A stretch of DNA of 14,715 bases from Candidatus Borrarchaeota archaeon (GTDB lineage: Archaea > Asgardarchaeota > Sifarchaeia > Borrarchaeales > Borrarchaeaceae), in NCBI GenBank assembly GCA_016840645.1, contig JAEORY010000044.1, forward strand, positions 1-14,715, written 5' to 3'. Below, one piece after another: positions 1 through 5,737 of the stretch. The notes below the pieces were generated by a model that was not told the origin of the DNA, did no database searches, and worked only from the letters and a program-made list of their open reading frames with translations. The position numbers were made by a program, and so were the translations under genes. Position 1 is the stretch's first letter; each line of letters begins with the position of its first letter.

Positions 1-441
1 GATTTCATAGTTAGCGATTCGGCGCACCTTCCATTCAAAAATTCAGCCTTTGACATTGTTTTACTTGTGGCTGTACTTCATCATCTCCCCTCGTATGGTG
101 AGCGCCAGAAGACCCTTAAAGAAACTAGTCGTGTCTTAAAGGAAGAAGGAAAGGCCATTGTTACTGTCTGGAGATTATGGCAGAGAAGGTTTCTAAAGTA
201 TGCAATAAAGGAATTTTTTAAGCGGATATTTGGCAAAAGACAAAAAGAGTTTGGAGATATCTATAGGAGATGGAGAACAAGTGACAAAAAATATGAAGTC
301 TATAGATTTTATCATCTGTTTCGTTTCAAAGAAATAAAAGAACTCATCAAGAACACGCAATTAAAACTTGTGCATCTTGAAAAATTGGGAGGAAAAGGTG
401 GAAAAGAAAACTTCTTTGCTTATCTTGCAAAAGATAGGTAG
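1..441 (+). CDS. Trm9/ALKBH8-like SAM-dependent methyltransferase, 5' end cut by window
   Basis: The reading frame is open from base 1, so the gene starts outside the window; the stop is TAG at 439-441. The visible 146 residues begin in the middle of a class I methyltransferase fold. A stretch ending HLPFKNSAFDIV, then VLHHL, then a strand ending AIVTVW corresponds to motifs II-IV of the Methyltransf_11 type; the SAM-binding glycine loop is lost upstream. The basic helix after VTVW and the later YRFYHLFRFKEIKELI block resemble the Trm9/ALKBH8 family, which methylates modified wobble uridines in tRNA. That substrate is inferred from resemblance only; another small-molecule or RNA methyltransferase is possible. 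It converges with pelota, leaving 268 bases (442-709) between the two 3' ends in which I see no gene. Confidence 0.7.
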   Translation, partial: DFIVSDSAHLPFKNSAFDIVLLVAVLHHLPSYGERQKTLKETSRVLKEEGKAIVTVWRLWQRRFLKYAIKEFFKRIFGKRQKEFGDIYRRWRTSDKKYEVYRFYHLFRFKEIKELIKNTQLKLVHLEKLGGKGGKENFFAYLAKDR

Positions 442-709
442 AACAGATTTCAATGGAATATTAAATCAGCACTTAACTCTCAATCATCCGCATATTGCGT
501 CTTACAAATGCCTTTTCATCATGAAGATTTTTGCATTGAATGAATCAACAAAATATTTGATTTTTATCAGTTCTACCTATTCATCATCGCTTCTCGCATC
601 AGGATACCGTCGTCTCTTCATTCAAAATAGATATGCGAACTAAAACTTATTATCTTTGTTATCGAAATTCTAAACCAGTAAAATATCTTCAGTTCACTAG
701 ATCAAAAAA

Positions 710-1792
710 TCAAATTTCAAATCTTAGAAGTGCAGCTATATTACCAAGTGAATGAAGTGTCTTCCCAGAGTCATGAAGTGAACTGATAATCACGATCTCC
801 CCTCCTGCTTTTTCGATTTGATGTAAGAGACCTTCAAGTTTTTTCCTTTTTTCCATATCAAATTCCCTTAATAGCTCGTCGAGTACAAGCACAGTTTCTA
901 TAGCACCATACCTTGCTGCGTTTTCAACATCTTCAAAACCATAAGACACATTTCGTTTCTCCTTACCTAATCTGGCAAGGAGTTCCTCTATGAGCCTATT
1001 TTCAATTGTTATTTGATAATCTTCCAGAATTCTAGAAGTTACACCTCTTTTAATGACTTCTTGAACTCCGTTAGGGCCTCCATTGCTTACATTTTCTATA
1101 ATCACGTTTTTTACCAGTTCAGGAAATTTATTTTTAAGATATTTAAGAAAAGAGTCCTTAGTAAAACCAGGGCCAGCAATTATCAATGTTTCAATATCTG
1201 AGTTCATATGTTCTTTAATAGTATTAGCAACATCACTAAAAAACTTTAGAAGAGTTTGTTCATATTGCTTCGCACTTGCTTTTCTTGTGATACTATGGCG
1301 AATATTTGCATGAATAGTCGTTGCATACTCAGTTACGCTTGCTACACACGCCTCTCCTGTTTCTATAACGACAATTAAAATAGGAGGTCTTTTTATCTGC
1401 TCAACAGCTTTTTGTAGGCGCTTTAGCGTGTATTTAGGCCAAAAATCTTTTCTTAATTTAAAACGTGTTCCATTTTCTAGATTTATCGTATGATAGTCAC
1501 CTAGGGATATAAGATCCTGCGGTCCTGCAGTAATTTTTCCAGTAACACGCAATCTATTTGAGAAACTGTGATAAGTGACTTTTTCGACTTGGATCTCAAG
1601 AAATATAGGACGGCGTTCGCCCTTATCGGATTCCTCGTCAGAACCCTTTTTTTTAATTCGTCTAGTAGTTCTTGCTGATAGAAAGTCACCAGGGAGAATG
1701 ATATTGTAGCAAACCCATAAATCGTCTAAACTTTCTATCTTCACTCCAATAGTACCCTTTTTATCTAATTTTTTTGTTTGCACAGAATTCAC
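710..1792 (-). CDS. pelA: Pelota/Dom34 homologue, mRNA surveillance and ribosome rescue
   Basis: This is an aRF1 paralogue that enters the empty A site of stalled ribosomes and works with ABCE1 and an EF1A-like GTPase to split them. It has 360 residues, the normal size. The N-terminal Sm-like domain shows SLDDLWVCYNIILPGD (residues 21-36). The central domain carries GPGFTKDSF and SNGGPNGV, and the C-terminal domain ends LGNIAALLRF. The release-factor GGQ motif is absent, as expected for Pelota. The start is uncertain. GTG at 1790-1792 is the longest option because an in-frame TGA lies just upstream, in the hairpin of the neighbouring element. A second GTG at codon 4 (1781-1783) fits the usual Pelota N-terminus better and has GGAG (1795-1798, minus strand) 11 bases upstream. 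The inserted element abuts the start, so the native leader has probably been replaced. Confidence 0.93.
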   Translation of the reverse strand: MNSVQTKKLDKKGTIGVKIESLDDLWVCYNIILPGDFLSARTTRRIKKKGSDEESDKGERRPIFLEIQVEKVTYHSFSNRLRVTGKITAGPQDLISLGDYHTINLENGTRFKLRKDFWPKYTLKRLQKAVEQIKRPPILIVVIETGEACVASVTEYATTIHANIRHSITRKASAKQYEQTLLKFFSDVANTIKEHMNSDIETLIIAGPGFTKDSFLKYLKNKFPELVKNVIIENVSNGGPNGVQEVIKRGVTSRILEDYQITIENRLIEELLARLGKEKRNVSYGFEDVENAARYGAIETVLVLDELLREFDMEKRKKLEGLLHQIEKAGGEIVIISSLHDSGKTLHSLGNIAALLRFEI

Positions 1793-1798
1793 TGCTCC

Positions 1799-1843
1799 GC
1801 CTCAAGTAAGCCCCTACCCTTTAGGGTGGGGAGGAATTGAGGC
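1799..1843. repeat. Left-end palindrome of the TnpB element
   Basis: GCCTCAA (1799-1805) and TTGAGGC (1837-1843) form an outer 7-bp stem. Inside it CCCCTACCC (1811-1819) faces GGGTGGGG (1824-1831) across a TTTA loop, with one unpaired base. Subterminal hairpins of this kind are what Y1 transposases recognise at IS200/IS605 ends. Because the motif is nearly symmetric I cannot exclude that it is the remnant right end of another element. It begins only 7 bases upstream of the pelota start. Confidence 0.7.
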
Positions 1844-1873
1844 AGCTTTTCACTTATATTAGGGTCTCTCCAG

Positions 1874-1882
1874 TTTTAAATA
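1874..1882 (+). promoter_or_regulatory. TATA box of tnpB
   Basis: TTTTAAATA is centred about 29 bases before the ATG at 1907. This is the spacing expected if transcription starts at or within a couple of bases of the start codon, giving a leaderless mRNA. No Shine-Dalgarno sequence precedes that ATG, which agrees. The core TTTAAA is symmetric, so it could also serve transcription toward pelota. Confidence 0.45.
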
Positions 1883-1906
1883 GTGTCACCACCACAGTGT
1901 CATCTT

Positions 1907-3058
1907 ATGAAAGTGGTTGTGACCGCCAAAGTCAAACTGGATGATGGTTCTGAAGTATTGAATGGCACCATGAGAGTCTATGCTCAAGCGGTCCAATTGT
2001 GCATTGACACCGCCTGGCGACATAACATTACCGCTAAGGCACCATTGCAGCGACGCTGTTATGCTGAGGTGAAAGAGCGATTTGGACTTCAGGCGCAACT
2101 AGTGATCAATGCCATTACCCAAGCGGTTGAAATGGTCAAAAGCGCGAAATCCAAACCAGAAGTTTCCCCAGAACTGGCTATCAGGTATAATTTCCTGAGA
2201 TGTGCCTCCATAGCTAAAGATTGGACGCGTCTTTCTTTGTCAACTATCAAGGGACGTGTAAAATTCAAGATAATGATTCCTGAAGTATTTGAGCAGTATC
2301 TGGAGTGGAAACTAGGAGAGAGCACCCTCATCAAGGACTATAAAGGGCGGTTCTTCTTCTGTTTTACCTTCTCCAAACAGACCGACATCCAGCCCTACGG
2401 TAGTAACCACTGTAAAATACTGGGTGTCGATCTGGGAGTGAATACCTTGGCCGTAACCAGTGACGGCGACTTCTTTGGCAGTGTCAAACCACAACGAATC
2501 CGCTGGGAGCGATTGGTGGCTGAACTCCAGTCTAAAGGCACACGTGCCGCAAAACGTAAATTACAACATGCAAGTGGTACGTGGAAACGGTTTATGACCT
2601 GGGTCAACCACAACGTTTCCAAACGAATCGTGGAGGCATTGTCCGAAGGGGATGTGTTGGTGATGGAGGACCTGACCTATATCAGGCAGACTGCTAACTA
2701 AAATAGGTGGGTACACAAGTGGGCATTTAGGGAACTACAACGGTTTTTAGAGTACAAAGCTACCCTGAAAGGAGTGAGAGTGGTGTATGTCAGACCCCAC
2801 TACACCAGTCAGGAGTGTAGTCGATGTCATACTCGAACCACCCGACGTCATCGGGGCTTCTTTGAATGTCGTACTTGTGGTCATACCCTTAACTCTGATT
2901 TAAACGGTGCACGAAATATAGCCCAACGCTATAGGCGGATTATCGGGCTGGGCTGCAGTAAACACGCCCATGTTGTAGCGTATGATGAAGTTGAAACTCA
3001 TCTGCACAGAAGAGGACTGAGACCAAGTACAGCTACAAGCCTCACAACTTTAGCGTGA
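1907..3058 (+). pseudogene. tnpB: TnpB RNA-guided nuclease, interrupted by an in-frame TAA
   Basis: TnpB is the ωRNA-guided RuvC nuclease of IS200/IS605 elements, ancestor of Cas12. I take ATG 1907 (MKVVVTAKVKL, typical of the family) rather than the upstream GTG at 1883. Visible parts are an N-terminal DNA/RNA-binding half, RuvC-I ILGVDLGVNTLAV with D175, RuvC-II LVMEDLTYIR with E254, a zinc finger with C304, C307, C321 and C324, and RuvC-III NSDLNGARNIA with D331. Codon 265 is TAA (2699-2701). Translation in the same frame then continues with NRWVHKWAFRELQRFLEYK, the sequence that normally follows RuvC-II. The lesion is therefore one nonsense change, probably from a Lys, Gln or Glu codon, with no frameshift. 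The product would end before the zinc finger and RuvC-III and should be inactive unless the stop is read through. Confidence 0.9.
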
Positions 3059-3065
3059 GGTAGTT
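3040..3065 (+). ncRNA. Right end of TnpB element, putative 3' part of ωRNA scaffold
   Basis: CCTCAC (3040-3045) and GTGAGG (3055-3060) form a 6-bp hairpin that overlaps the tnpB stop codon, followed by TAGTT. The same hairpin, with one pair changed to a wobble, and the same trailing bases occur at the 6310 remnant. In this family the ωRNA overlaps the 3' part of tnpB and ends at the element boundary, with the guide read from the flanking DNA. Here the guide would begin near 3066. The 5' limit of the RNA cannot be seen. Confidence 0.4.
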
Positions 3066-3276
3066 TACATCTGAATGTTTGCTACAAATAAAATCTATCG
3101 TAATAGTAGATGATGCATAAAGATATTTACCAGATTACAAAGATTTTAAAGCTTTATTCCTTAGACTAAAACTGTATAATAAAATCACGAAGGAAAAATT
3201 GAAAAATGAAGGATATTGTGAAGTATCCAGAAAATGGCTTATGAAGGAATGGATAGCTACCTTATTACAGCTTTGA
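3066..3276 (+). pseudogene. 3' remnant of an unidentified gene next to the TnpB right end
   Basis: Directly after the element boundary one frame reads through about 70 codons with a single stop (TAA at 3118-3120) and ends at TGA 3274-3276. After that TAA it encodes a mixed charged/hydrophobic helix-rich peptide including DYKDFKALFLRLKLYNKI and NEGYCEVSRKWLMKEW. The composition is that of a real globular C-terminus rather than random AT-rich sequence. No convincing start codon precedes it. I do not recognise the family. It may be the tail of a gene split by the element, or a decayed gene upstream of csl4. Confidence 0.4.
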
Positions 3277-3280
3277 CGAT

Positions 3281-3300
3281 TTTCATATTCTTTAAACGGT
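3281..3300 (+). promoter_or_regulatory. Promoter of csl4
   Basis: TTTCATATT is followed directly by CTTTAAACGGT. The TTTAAA (3291-3296) looks like an archaeal TATA box and would place the transcript start near 3320, giving a leader of about 30 bases that includes the AGGAGGT ribosome-binding site at 3336-3342. The same two blocks recur upstream of the next gene (3981-4004). Confidence 0.5.
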
Positions 3301-3348
3301 TTTATGTTAGATTTAGGGAATTTAGATTCAGTTTCAGGAGGTAAATAG

Positions 3349-3927
3349 ATGAAAGTTAAAGAACAAATCAATTCTGGAGATTTAGTAGTACCTGGAGATG
3401 TATTAGGAGTTATTGAAGAATTTATTGCCGATAGCGGGACGTATGAAGAAGATGGATTAATTTTGGCGAGTATAGTTGGAAATGTTGATGTTAATACAAA
3501 GACGAAACGGATATCCGTTATCGCCAAAAACAAACCAATCACACCAGTTAAAGGAGCAATTGTTTTTGGAAAAGTTAGCGATGCGAAAAAGCAACTTGTT
3601 GATCTTACGATCGGAAAGATCGATTCCGATGAATTACATACTCCTATAACTGGTACATTGCATATTTCTTGTGTCTCTGAAAGTTATACAGAGAACATGA
3701 CTGATGCATACCGGATTGGGGATATTGTAAAAGCACACATTGTAGACGACAAAAGACAACCATGTTATATATCAACTGTTGGACACCAATTTGGTGTAAT
3801 ATTAGCAAGATGTACAAGATGTGGGGCGTTTTTAAAAAGAAAAGGACGATCAACATTGAAATGTGCATCAACGGATTGCGAGAATATTGAACGACGAAAG
3901 ATTTCTGAGGATTATTTATCGATTTGA
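3349..3927 (+). CDS. csl4: Exosome RNA-binding subunit Csl4
   Basis: Csl4 is a cap subunit of the archaeal exosome; it sits on the Rrp41-Rrp42 ring, feeds RNA to the 3'-5' phosphorolytic core and recruits DnaG. The protein has 192 residues, the normal size. The N-terminal domain shows VPGDVLGVIEEF and GTYEEDG (residues 14-36). A central S1 domain includes GTLHISCVSES and YRIGDIVKAHI. The C-terminal zinc ribbon has C155, C158, C172 and C177. A strong AGGAGGT lies 6 bases before the ATG. Linkage with RNA polymerase subunit L downstream fits an RNA synthesis/decay neighbourhood. Confidence 0.95.
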   Translation: MKVKEQINSGDLVVPGDVLGVIEEFIADSGTYEEDGLILASIVGNVDVNTKTKRISVIAKNKPITPVKGAIVFGKVSDAKKQLVDLTIGKIDSDELHTPITGTLHISCVSESYTENMTDAYRIGDIVKAHIVDDKRQPCYISTVGHQFGVILARCTRCGAFLKRKGRSTLKCASTDCENIERRKISEDYLSI

Positions 3928-3948
3928 GTTTGAGGTGACTTACACCAA

Positions 3949-3983
3949 AAATAAGTGCAAAGGCTAATGCTTAACACTTATTT
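3949..3983 (+). terminator. Hairpin between csl4 and the DUF2067 gene
   Basis: AAATAAGTG (3949-3957) and CACTTATTT (3975-3983) are perfectly complementary. An inner AAGGC/GCTT pairing extends the stem, and a T-rich stretch follows (3981-3993). It lies 22 bases after the csl4 stop, so it may end or process the csl4 transcript. The next gene's promoter block starts inside its 3' arm, so it may instead be a regulatory site. Archaea do not need hairpins to terminate. Confidence 0.45.
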
Positions 3984-4004
3984 CATATTTTTCCTTTAAA
4001 CGGT
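3981..4004 (+). promoter_or_regulatory. Promoter of the DUF2067 gene
   Basis: TTTCATATT and CTTTAAACGGT recur here with 4 bases between them, matching the blocks upstream of csl4. TTTAAA (3995-4000) predicts a transcript start near 4023, making a mRNA starting at TTG 4027 almost leaderless. Confidence 0.5.
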
Positions 4005-4026
4005 CAAGCTCAAGAGAGTGAAATGA

Positions 4027-4656
4027 TTGGCAAGGACATACAAGAAGGAAATGATAATAAGGGTTAGCAATAACGAAGAACGTGTTTTTTTTATTAACCA
4101 GCTTGAGAGAATAAAAGTTGTAGATCTATATCTATCTGCAAAGCCAGGTTACATTCGTTTGCGCCTTGCAGGATCGCGCGAAAACGTTAAGCTCGCTATC
4201 TCAGAAATTAAACATATACAGAAACTAACAAAGGGTTTGCTTTATCCAGATAGGCAGGGTTTATTCAATTACGAAATAGGTTTTCTATTTCGTGAAGCAG
4301 GAGCAACAATTCGGGTAGAATTACTTCGAAAACTGCTTCAATACAAAGGGTATAAAATAGATAGTTCCGCTTCAGATTTCATCAAAAGTGATGCTCCACT
4401 TCAAGTTATAGTTGACTTAATTCACAGTCTAAACTCTCTGATAAGAGAGACTGAACTTAAACCAAAAATCGTCAGAGAAATGATAGCAACCCTTGCTGTA
4501 CTGACTGATTTAGACCCCTTCACTATCCTTGAACGTGCGCTGGAATTGAAAATGATTAGAAAGGAAGGTGAGGATCGATATAGTTTTGCCGTAAACATAA
4601 ACAACTTTTTAAAAGCATTCATAAGCAATCATATTGACGATAACGAAAACATCTAG
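4027..4656 (+). CDS. DUF2067 family archaeal protein
   Basis: The protein has 209 residues and resembles the archaeal DUF2067 family, which has no established function. The N-terminal half has an alternating strand/helix pattern (IIRVSNNEERVFFINQL, then a YIRLRLAGSRENVKLAI segment) suggestive of a small RNA-binding-type alpha/beta fold. The middle carries LLRKLLQYKGYKID. The C-terminal half is helical and includes an LDPFTILERALELKMI segment. The start is uncertain: TTG 4027 is preceded by GAGAGTGA and suits the TATA distance, while ATG 4051 (residue 9) would still keep the domain. It lies between csl4 and rpoL on the same strand, suggesting a role in RNA metabolism, but that is inference. 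Confidence 0.75.
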   Translation: MARTYKKEMIIRVSNNEERVFFINQLERIKVVDLYLSAKPGYIRLRLAGSRENVKLAISEIKHIQKLTKGLLYPDRQGLFNYEIGFLFREAGATIRVELLRKLLQYKGYKIDSSASDFIKSDAPLQVIVDLIHSLNSLIRETELKPKIVREMIATLAVLTDLDPFTILERALELKMIRKEGEDRYSFAVNINNFLKAFISNHIDDNENI

Positions 4657-4771
4657 TTCGTCATGTTTATGAATAGTTGACTAGAGTCATATTAAAGAAT
4701 TTCAAGAATCACAGAATTTCTACGTCATTCTTATTTCGCTCCTTATTGAAGGGCATTACTAGGTGATGGAA

Positions 4772-5059
4772 ATGAAAGTAAATATTTTAGATATGAAGAA
4801 AGAGAACAATAGTCTTGAATTTGCCATCGAAGGTGAGGATCACACTCTTTGTAATGCATTACGAAACATATTATTAGAGGATGATAATGTGGAGTTTGTT
4901 TCATACAAGATTGAACATCCAACTCATGCAAATCCAATTTTTTATATCAAAACTAATGGACAAAAAACACCAACTGAAGCACTTATCGATGCTTCCGACA
5001 AACTGTCTGGGCTTTGCAATGAAGTACTAGACAAATTTCAAGAGGCCCTGAAGTCTTAG
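4772..5059 (+). CDS. rpoL: DNA-directed RNA polymerase subunit L (Rpb11 homologue)
   Basis: Subunit L (Rpo11) pairs with subunit D to form the assembly platform of archaeal RNA polymerase, like bacterial alpha and eukaryotic Rpb3/Rpb11. The protein has 95 residues from ATG 4772. The family signature GEDHTLCNALRNIL lies near residues 20-33, and the dimerisation helix ends the protein. An in-frame GTG (4763) and ATG (4766) lie upstream, but AGGTGAT (4761-4767) placed 4 bases before 4772 looks like the ribosome-binding site, so I choose 4772. It is the last gene of the + strand cluster. Confidence 0.95.
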   Translation: MKVNILDMKKENNSLEFAIEGEDHTLCNALRNILLEDDNVEFVSYKIEHPTHANPIFYIKTNGQKTPTEALIDASDKLSGLCNEVLDKFQEALKS

Positions 5060-5084
5060 CAGTCTATGAAAAAACGTTAACTCA

Positions 5085-5372
5085 TCAATCGAATAATTTT
5101 GGCGCTTTAAAAAAGTTTTTTTCTTTTTTTGGCGCATTTTTAAGCGTTTCTTCGGTTGAAAGCGTAGGTTCTATGTGATCATCTCGAAACCTGTTTTTGA
5201 TATCAACTACATGAAAGGTAGGCTTGATCAATGAGATGTCAATCTCATCTAGTTGATGAAAGAACTGCAAAATTTCATTGAACTGTTTTGTGAATTGTTT
5301 CTTTTCTTTTTCCGTGATTTTTATTTTTGCAAGTTCTGCAATATGCTCCACTTCTTTTTCTGATAACGACAT
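5085..5372 (-). CDS. gatC: Aspartyl/glutamyl-tRNA amidotransferase subunit C
   Basis: GatC is the small subunit wrapped around the GatA-GatB interface in the enzyme that amidates mischarged Asp-tRNA(Asn) or Glu-tRNA(Gln). The protein has 95 residues, the normal length. It opens LSEKEVEHIAELAKIKITEKE, followed by a helix ending FNEILQFFHQLDEID. Near the C-terminus is the typical NAP then KNFFKAPKLFD (family consensus N-A-P … F-x-V/A-P). Since archaea usually make Gln-tRNA with GatDE, this would serve Asp-tRNA(Asn); gatA and gatB are not in the window. The tRNA-Pro gene lies 52 bases upstream on the same strand. Confidence 0.92.
   Translation of the reverse strand: MSLSEKEVEHIAELAKIKITEKEKKQFTKQFNEILQFFHQLDEIDISLIKPTFHVVDIKNRFRDDHIEPTLSTEETLKNAPKKEKNFFKAPKLFD
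5116..5130 (+). terminator. T-rich terminator candidate for rpoL
   Basis: Seven T, one C and seven T lie on the + strand 57 bases after the rpoL stop. Archaeal transcription ends at such non-template T runs. The run lies inside the convergent gatC gene, where it encodes the KKEKNFFK segment, so it could instead just reflect lysine/phenylalanine codons. Confidence 0.4.
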
Positions 5373-5438
5373 AGATTTGACCTACTATGTTCTTATTTAC
5401 AATGCTGTGGGAAATGGGTGATGATGGGGCCGCCAGGA

Positions 5439-5468
5439 AATTCAAATAAAGACACGGTGTCCCTATTT
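5439..5468 (-). other. tRNA-Pro intron in the T loop (position 59/60)
   Basis: Thirty bases interrupt the T loop after TTCAAA; removing them restores TTCAAAT. The intron forms an 11-bp hairpin, AAATAGGGACA against TGTCTTTATTT with a CCG loop. TTC/GAA pairing beside it gives two small A-rich and T-rich bulges, resembling a relaxed bulge-helix-bulge for the archaeal splicing endonuclease. Because both junctions lie in runs of A or T, the exact cut may shift by a base or two. Confidence 0.7.
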
Positions 5469-5522
5469 TTTGAACCCAGGATCTCCCGCGCCCCGGGCGG
5501 GAATCATACCATGCTAGACCAC

Positions 5523-5552
5523 ATAGAGCCCATATTCTTTGTGAATAGGGGT
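5523..5552 (-). other. tRNA-Pro intron in the acceptor stem (position 6/7)
   Basis: Thirty bases separate GGGGCC from the G7-U8 that continue the tRNA. They fold as CCCTATTC against GAATA-GGG with one bulged base, over an ACAAA loop. A flanking CCAC/GTGG pairing spans the exon junctions. The cut could also be one base earlier, which would give U6-G67 instead of C6-G67. A good bulge-helix-bulge cannot be drawn with certainty by eye. Confidence 0.7.
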
Positions 5553-5737
5553 GGCCCCAGTAATCAGCCCCATATCTAAAGCTAATATGAAAGTGCGTGC
5601 ATATGGCAAAATGTGGGACTATTTAAGGATTTTTATTCTTCTTGATAGATTTTTTTATACTCAAAAATAGGTAGGAACACAAAATTTATTAGGCAACTTC
5701 TATCTCTGTTGTTTCAAGTATTTAGGATGTATTAGCT

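Larger units (their letters stand above)
1799..3065 (+). mobile_element. IS1341-type (IS200/IS605 superfamily) TnpB element, decayed
   Basis: The element consists of a left palindrome (1799-1843), a short promoter region, tnpB and a right-end hairpin. No TnpA (Y1 transposase) gene is present in the window, so it belongs to the TnpB-only type. The right boundary at 3065 comes from comparison with a second end at 6310-6327 on the other strand: the two share CTTTAGCGTGAGGTAGTT and diverge straight after. The left boundary is approximate and rests only on the palindrome. The tnpB region looks richer in G+C than the flanking genes, consistent with horizontal arrival. It has landed between pelota and whatever preceded it, and next to an apparent gene remnant at 3066-3276. 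Confidence 0.75.
5425..5558 (-). tRNA. tRNA-Pro(GGG) with two non-canonical 30-nt introns
   Basis: On the minus strand the acceptor stem is GGGGCC (5558-5553) plus G7 (5522), pairing with CGGCCCC (5432-5426). U8, the D arm GTCTAGCATGGTATGAT, and an anticodon stem CCCGC/GCGGG (5501-5497, 5489-5485) follow. The loop CCGGGGC puts anticodon GGG at 5494-5492. The D arm and the TTCAAAT T loop match the usual tRNA-Pro pattern, including the 13-22 U-U mismatch. To fold, 30 bases must be removed between positions 6 and 7 and another 30 between 59 and 60, leaving a 74-nt tRNA. Discriminator A is 5425 and no CCA is encoded. Oddities are C33 instead of U33 and two G-U pairs in the T stem (CTGGG/CCTGG). 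No intron sits at the usual 37/38 site. Confidence 0.85.

Noticed and set aside
368..643. 91-codon open frame on the plus strand overlapping the methyltransferase 3' end.
   Set aside because: It starts inside the methyltransferase in another frame, has no ribosome-binding site and no recognisable sequence.
1883..1906. Upstream GTG start of tnpB.
   Set aside because: The extra residues do not resemble the family, whereas ATG 1907 gives a typical TnpB N-terminus at the right distance from a TATA box.
2699..2707. Recoding of the TAA in tnpB, for example an unusual amino acid.
   Set aside because: Pyrrolysine uses TAG and selenocysteine TGA; no recoding structure is evident, and mutation in a mobile gene is the simpler reading.
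3135..3542. 135-codon open frame on the minus strand.
   Set aside because: It lies across the csl4 start and promoter, has Ser/Phe-rich low-complexity composition, and csl4 on the other strand is certain.
5096..5135. Direct repeat TTTTGGCGC at 5096-5104 and 5127-5135.
   Set aside because: It falls within gatC coding sequence and is explained by repeated codons for the C-terminal Ala-Pro-Lys segments.
5426..5558. tRNA gene on the minus strand treated as a plain pseudogene.
   Set aside because: Acceptor pairing, D arm, anticodon stem and T loop are all restored by removing two hairpins; random decay would not leave this.
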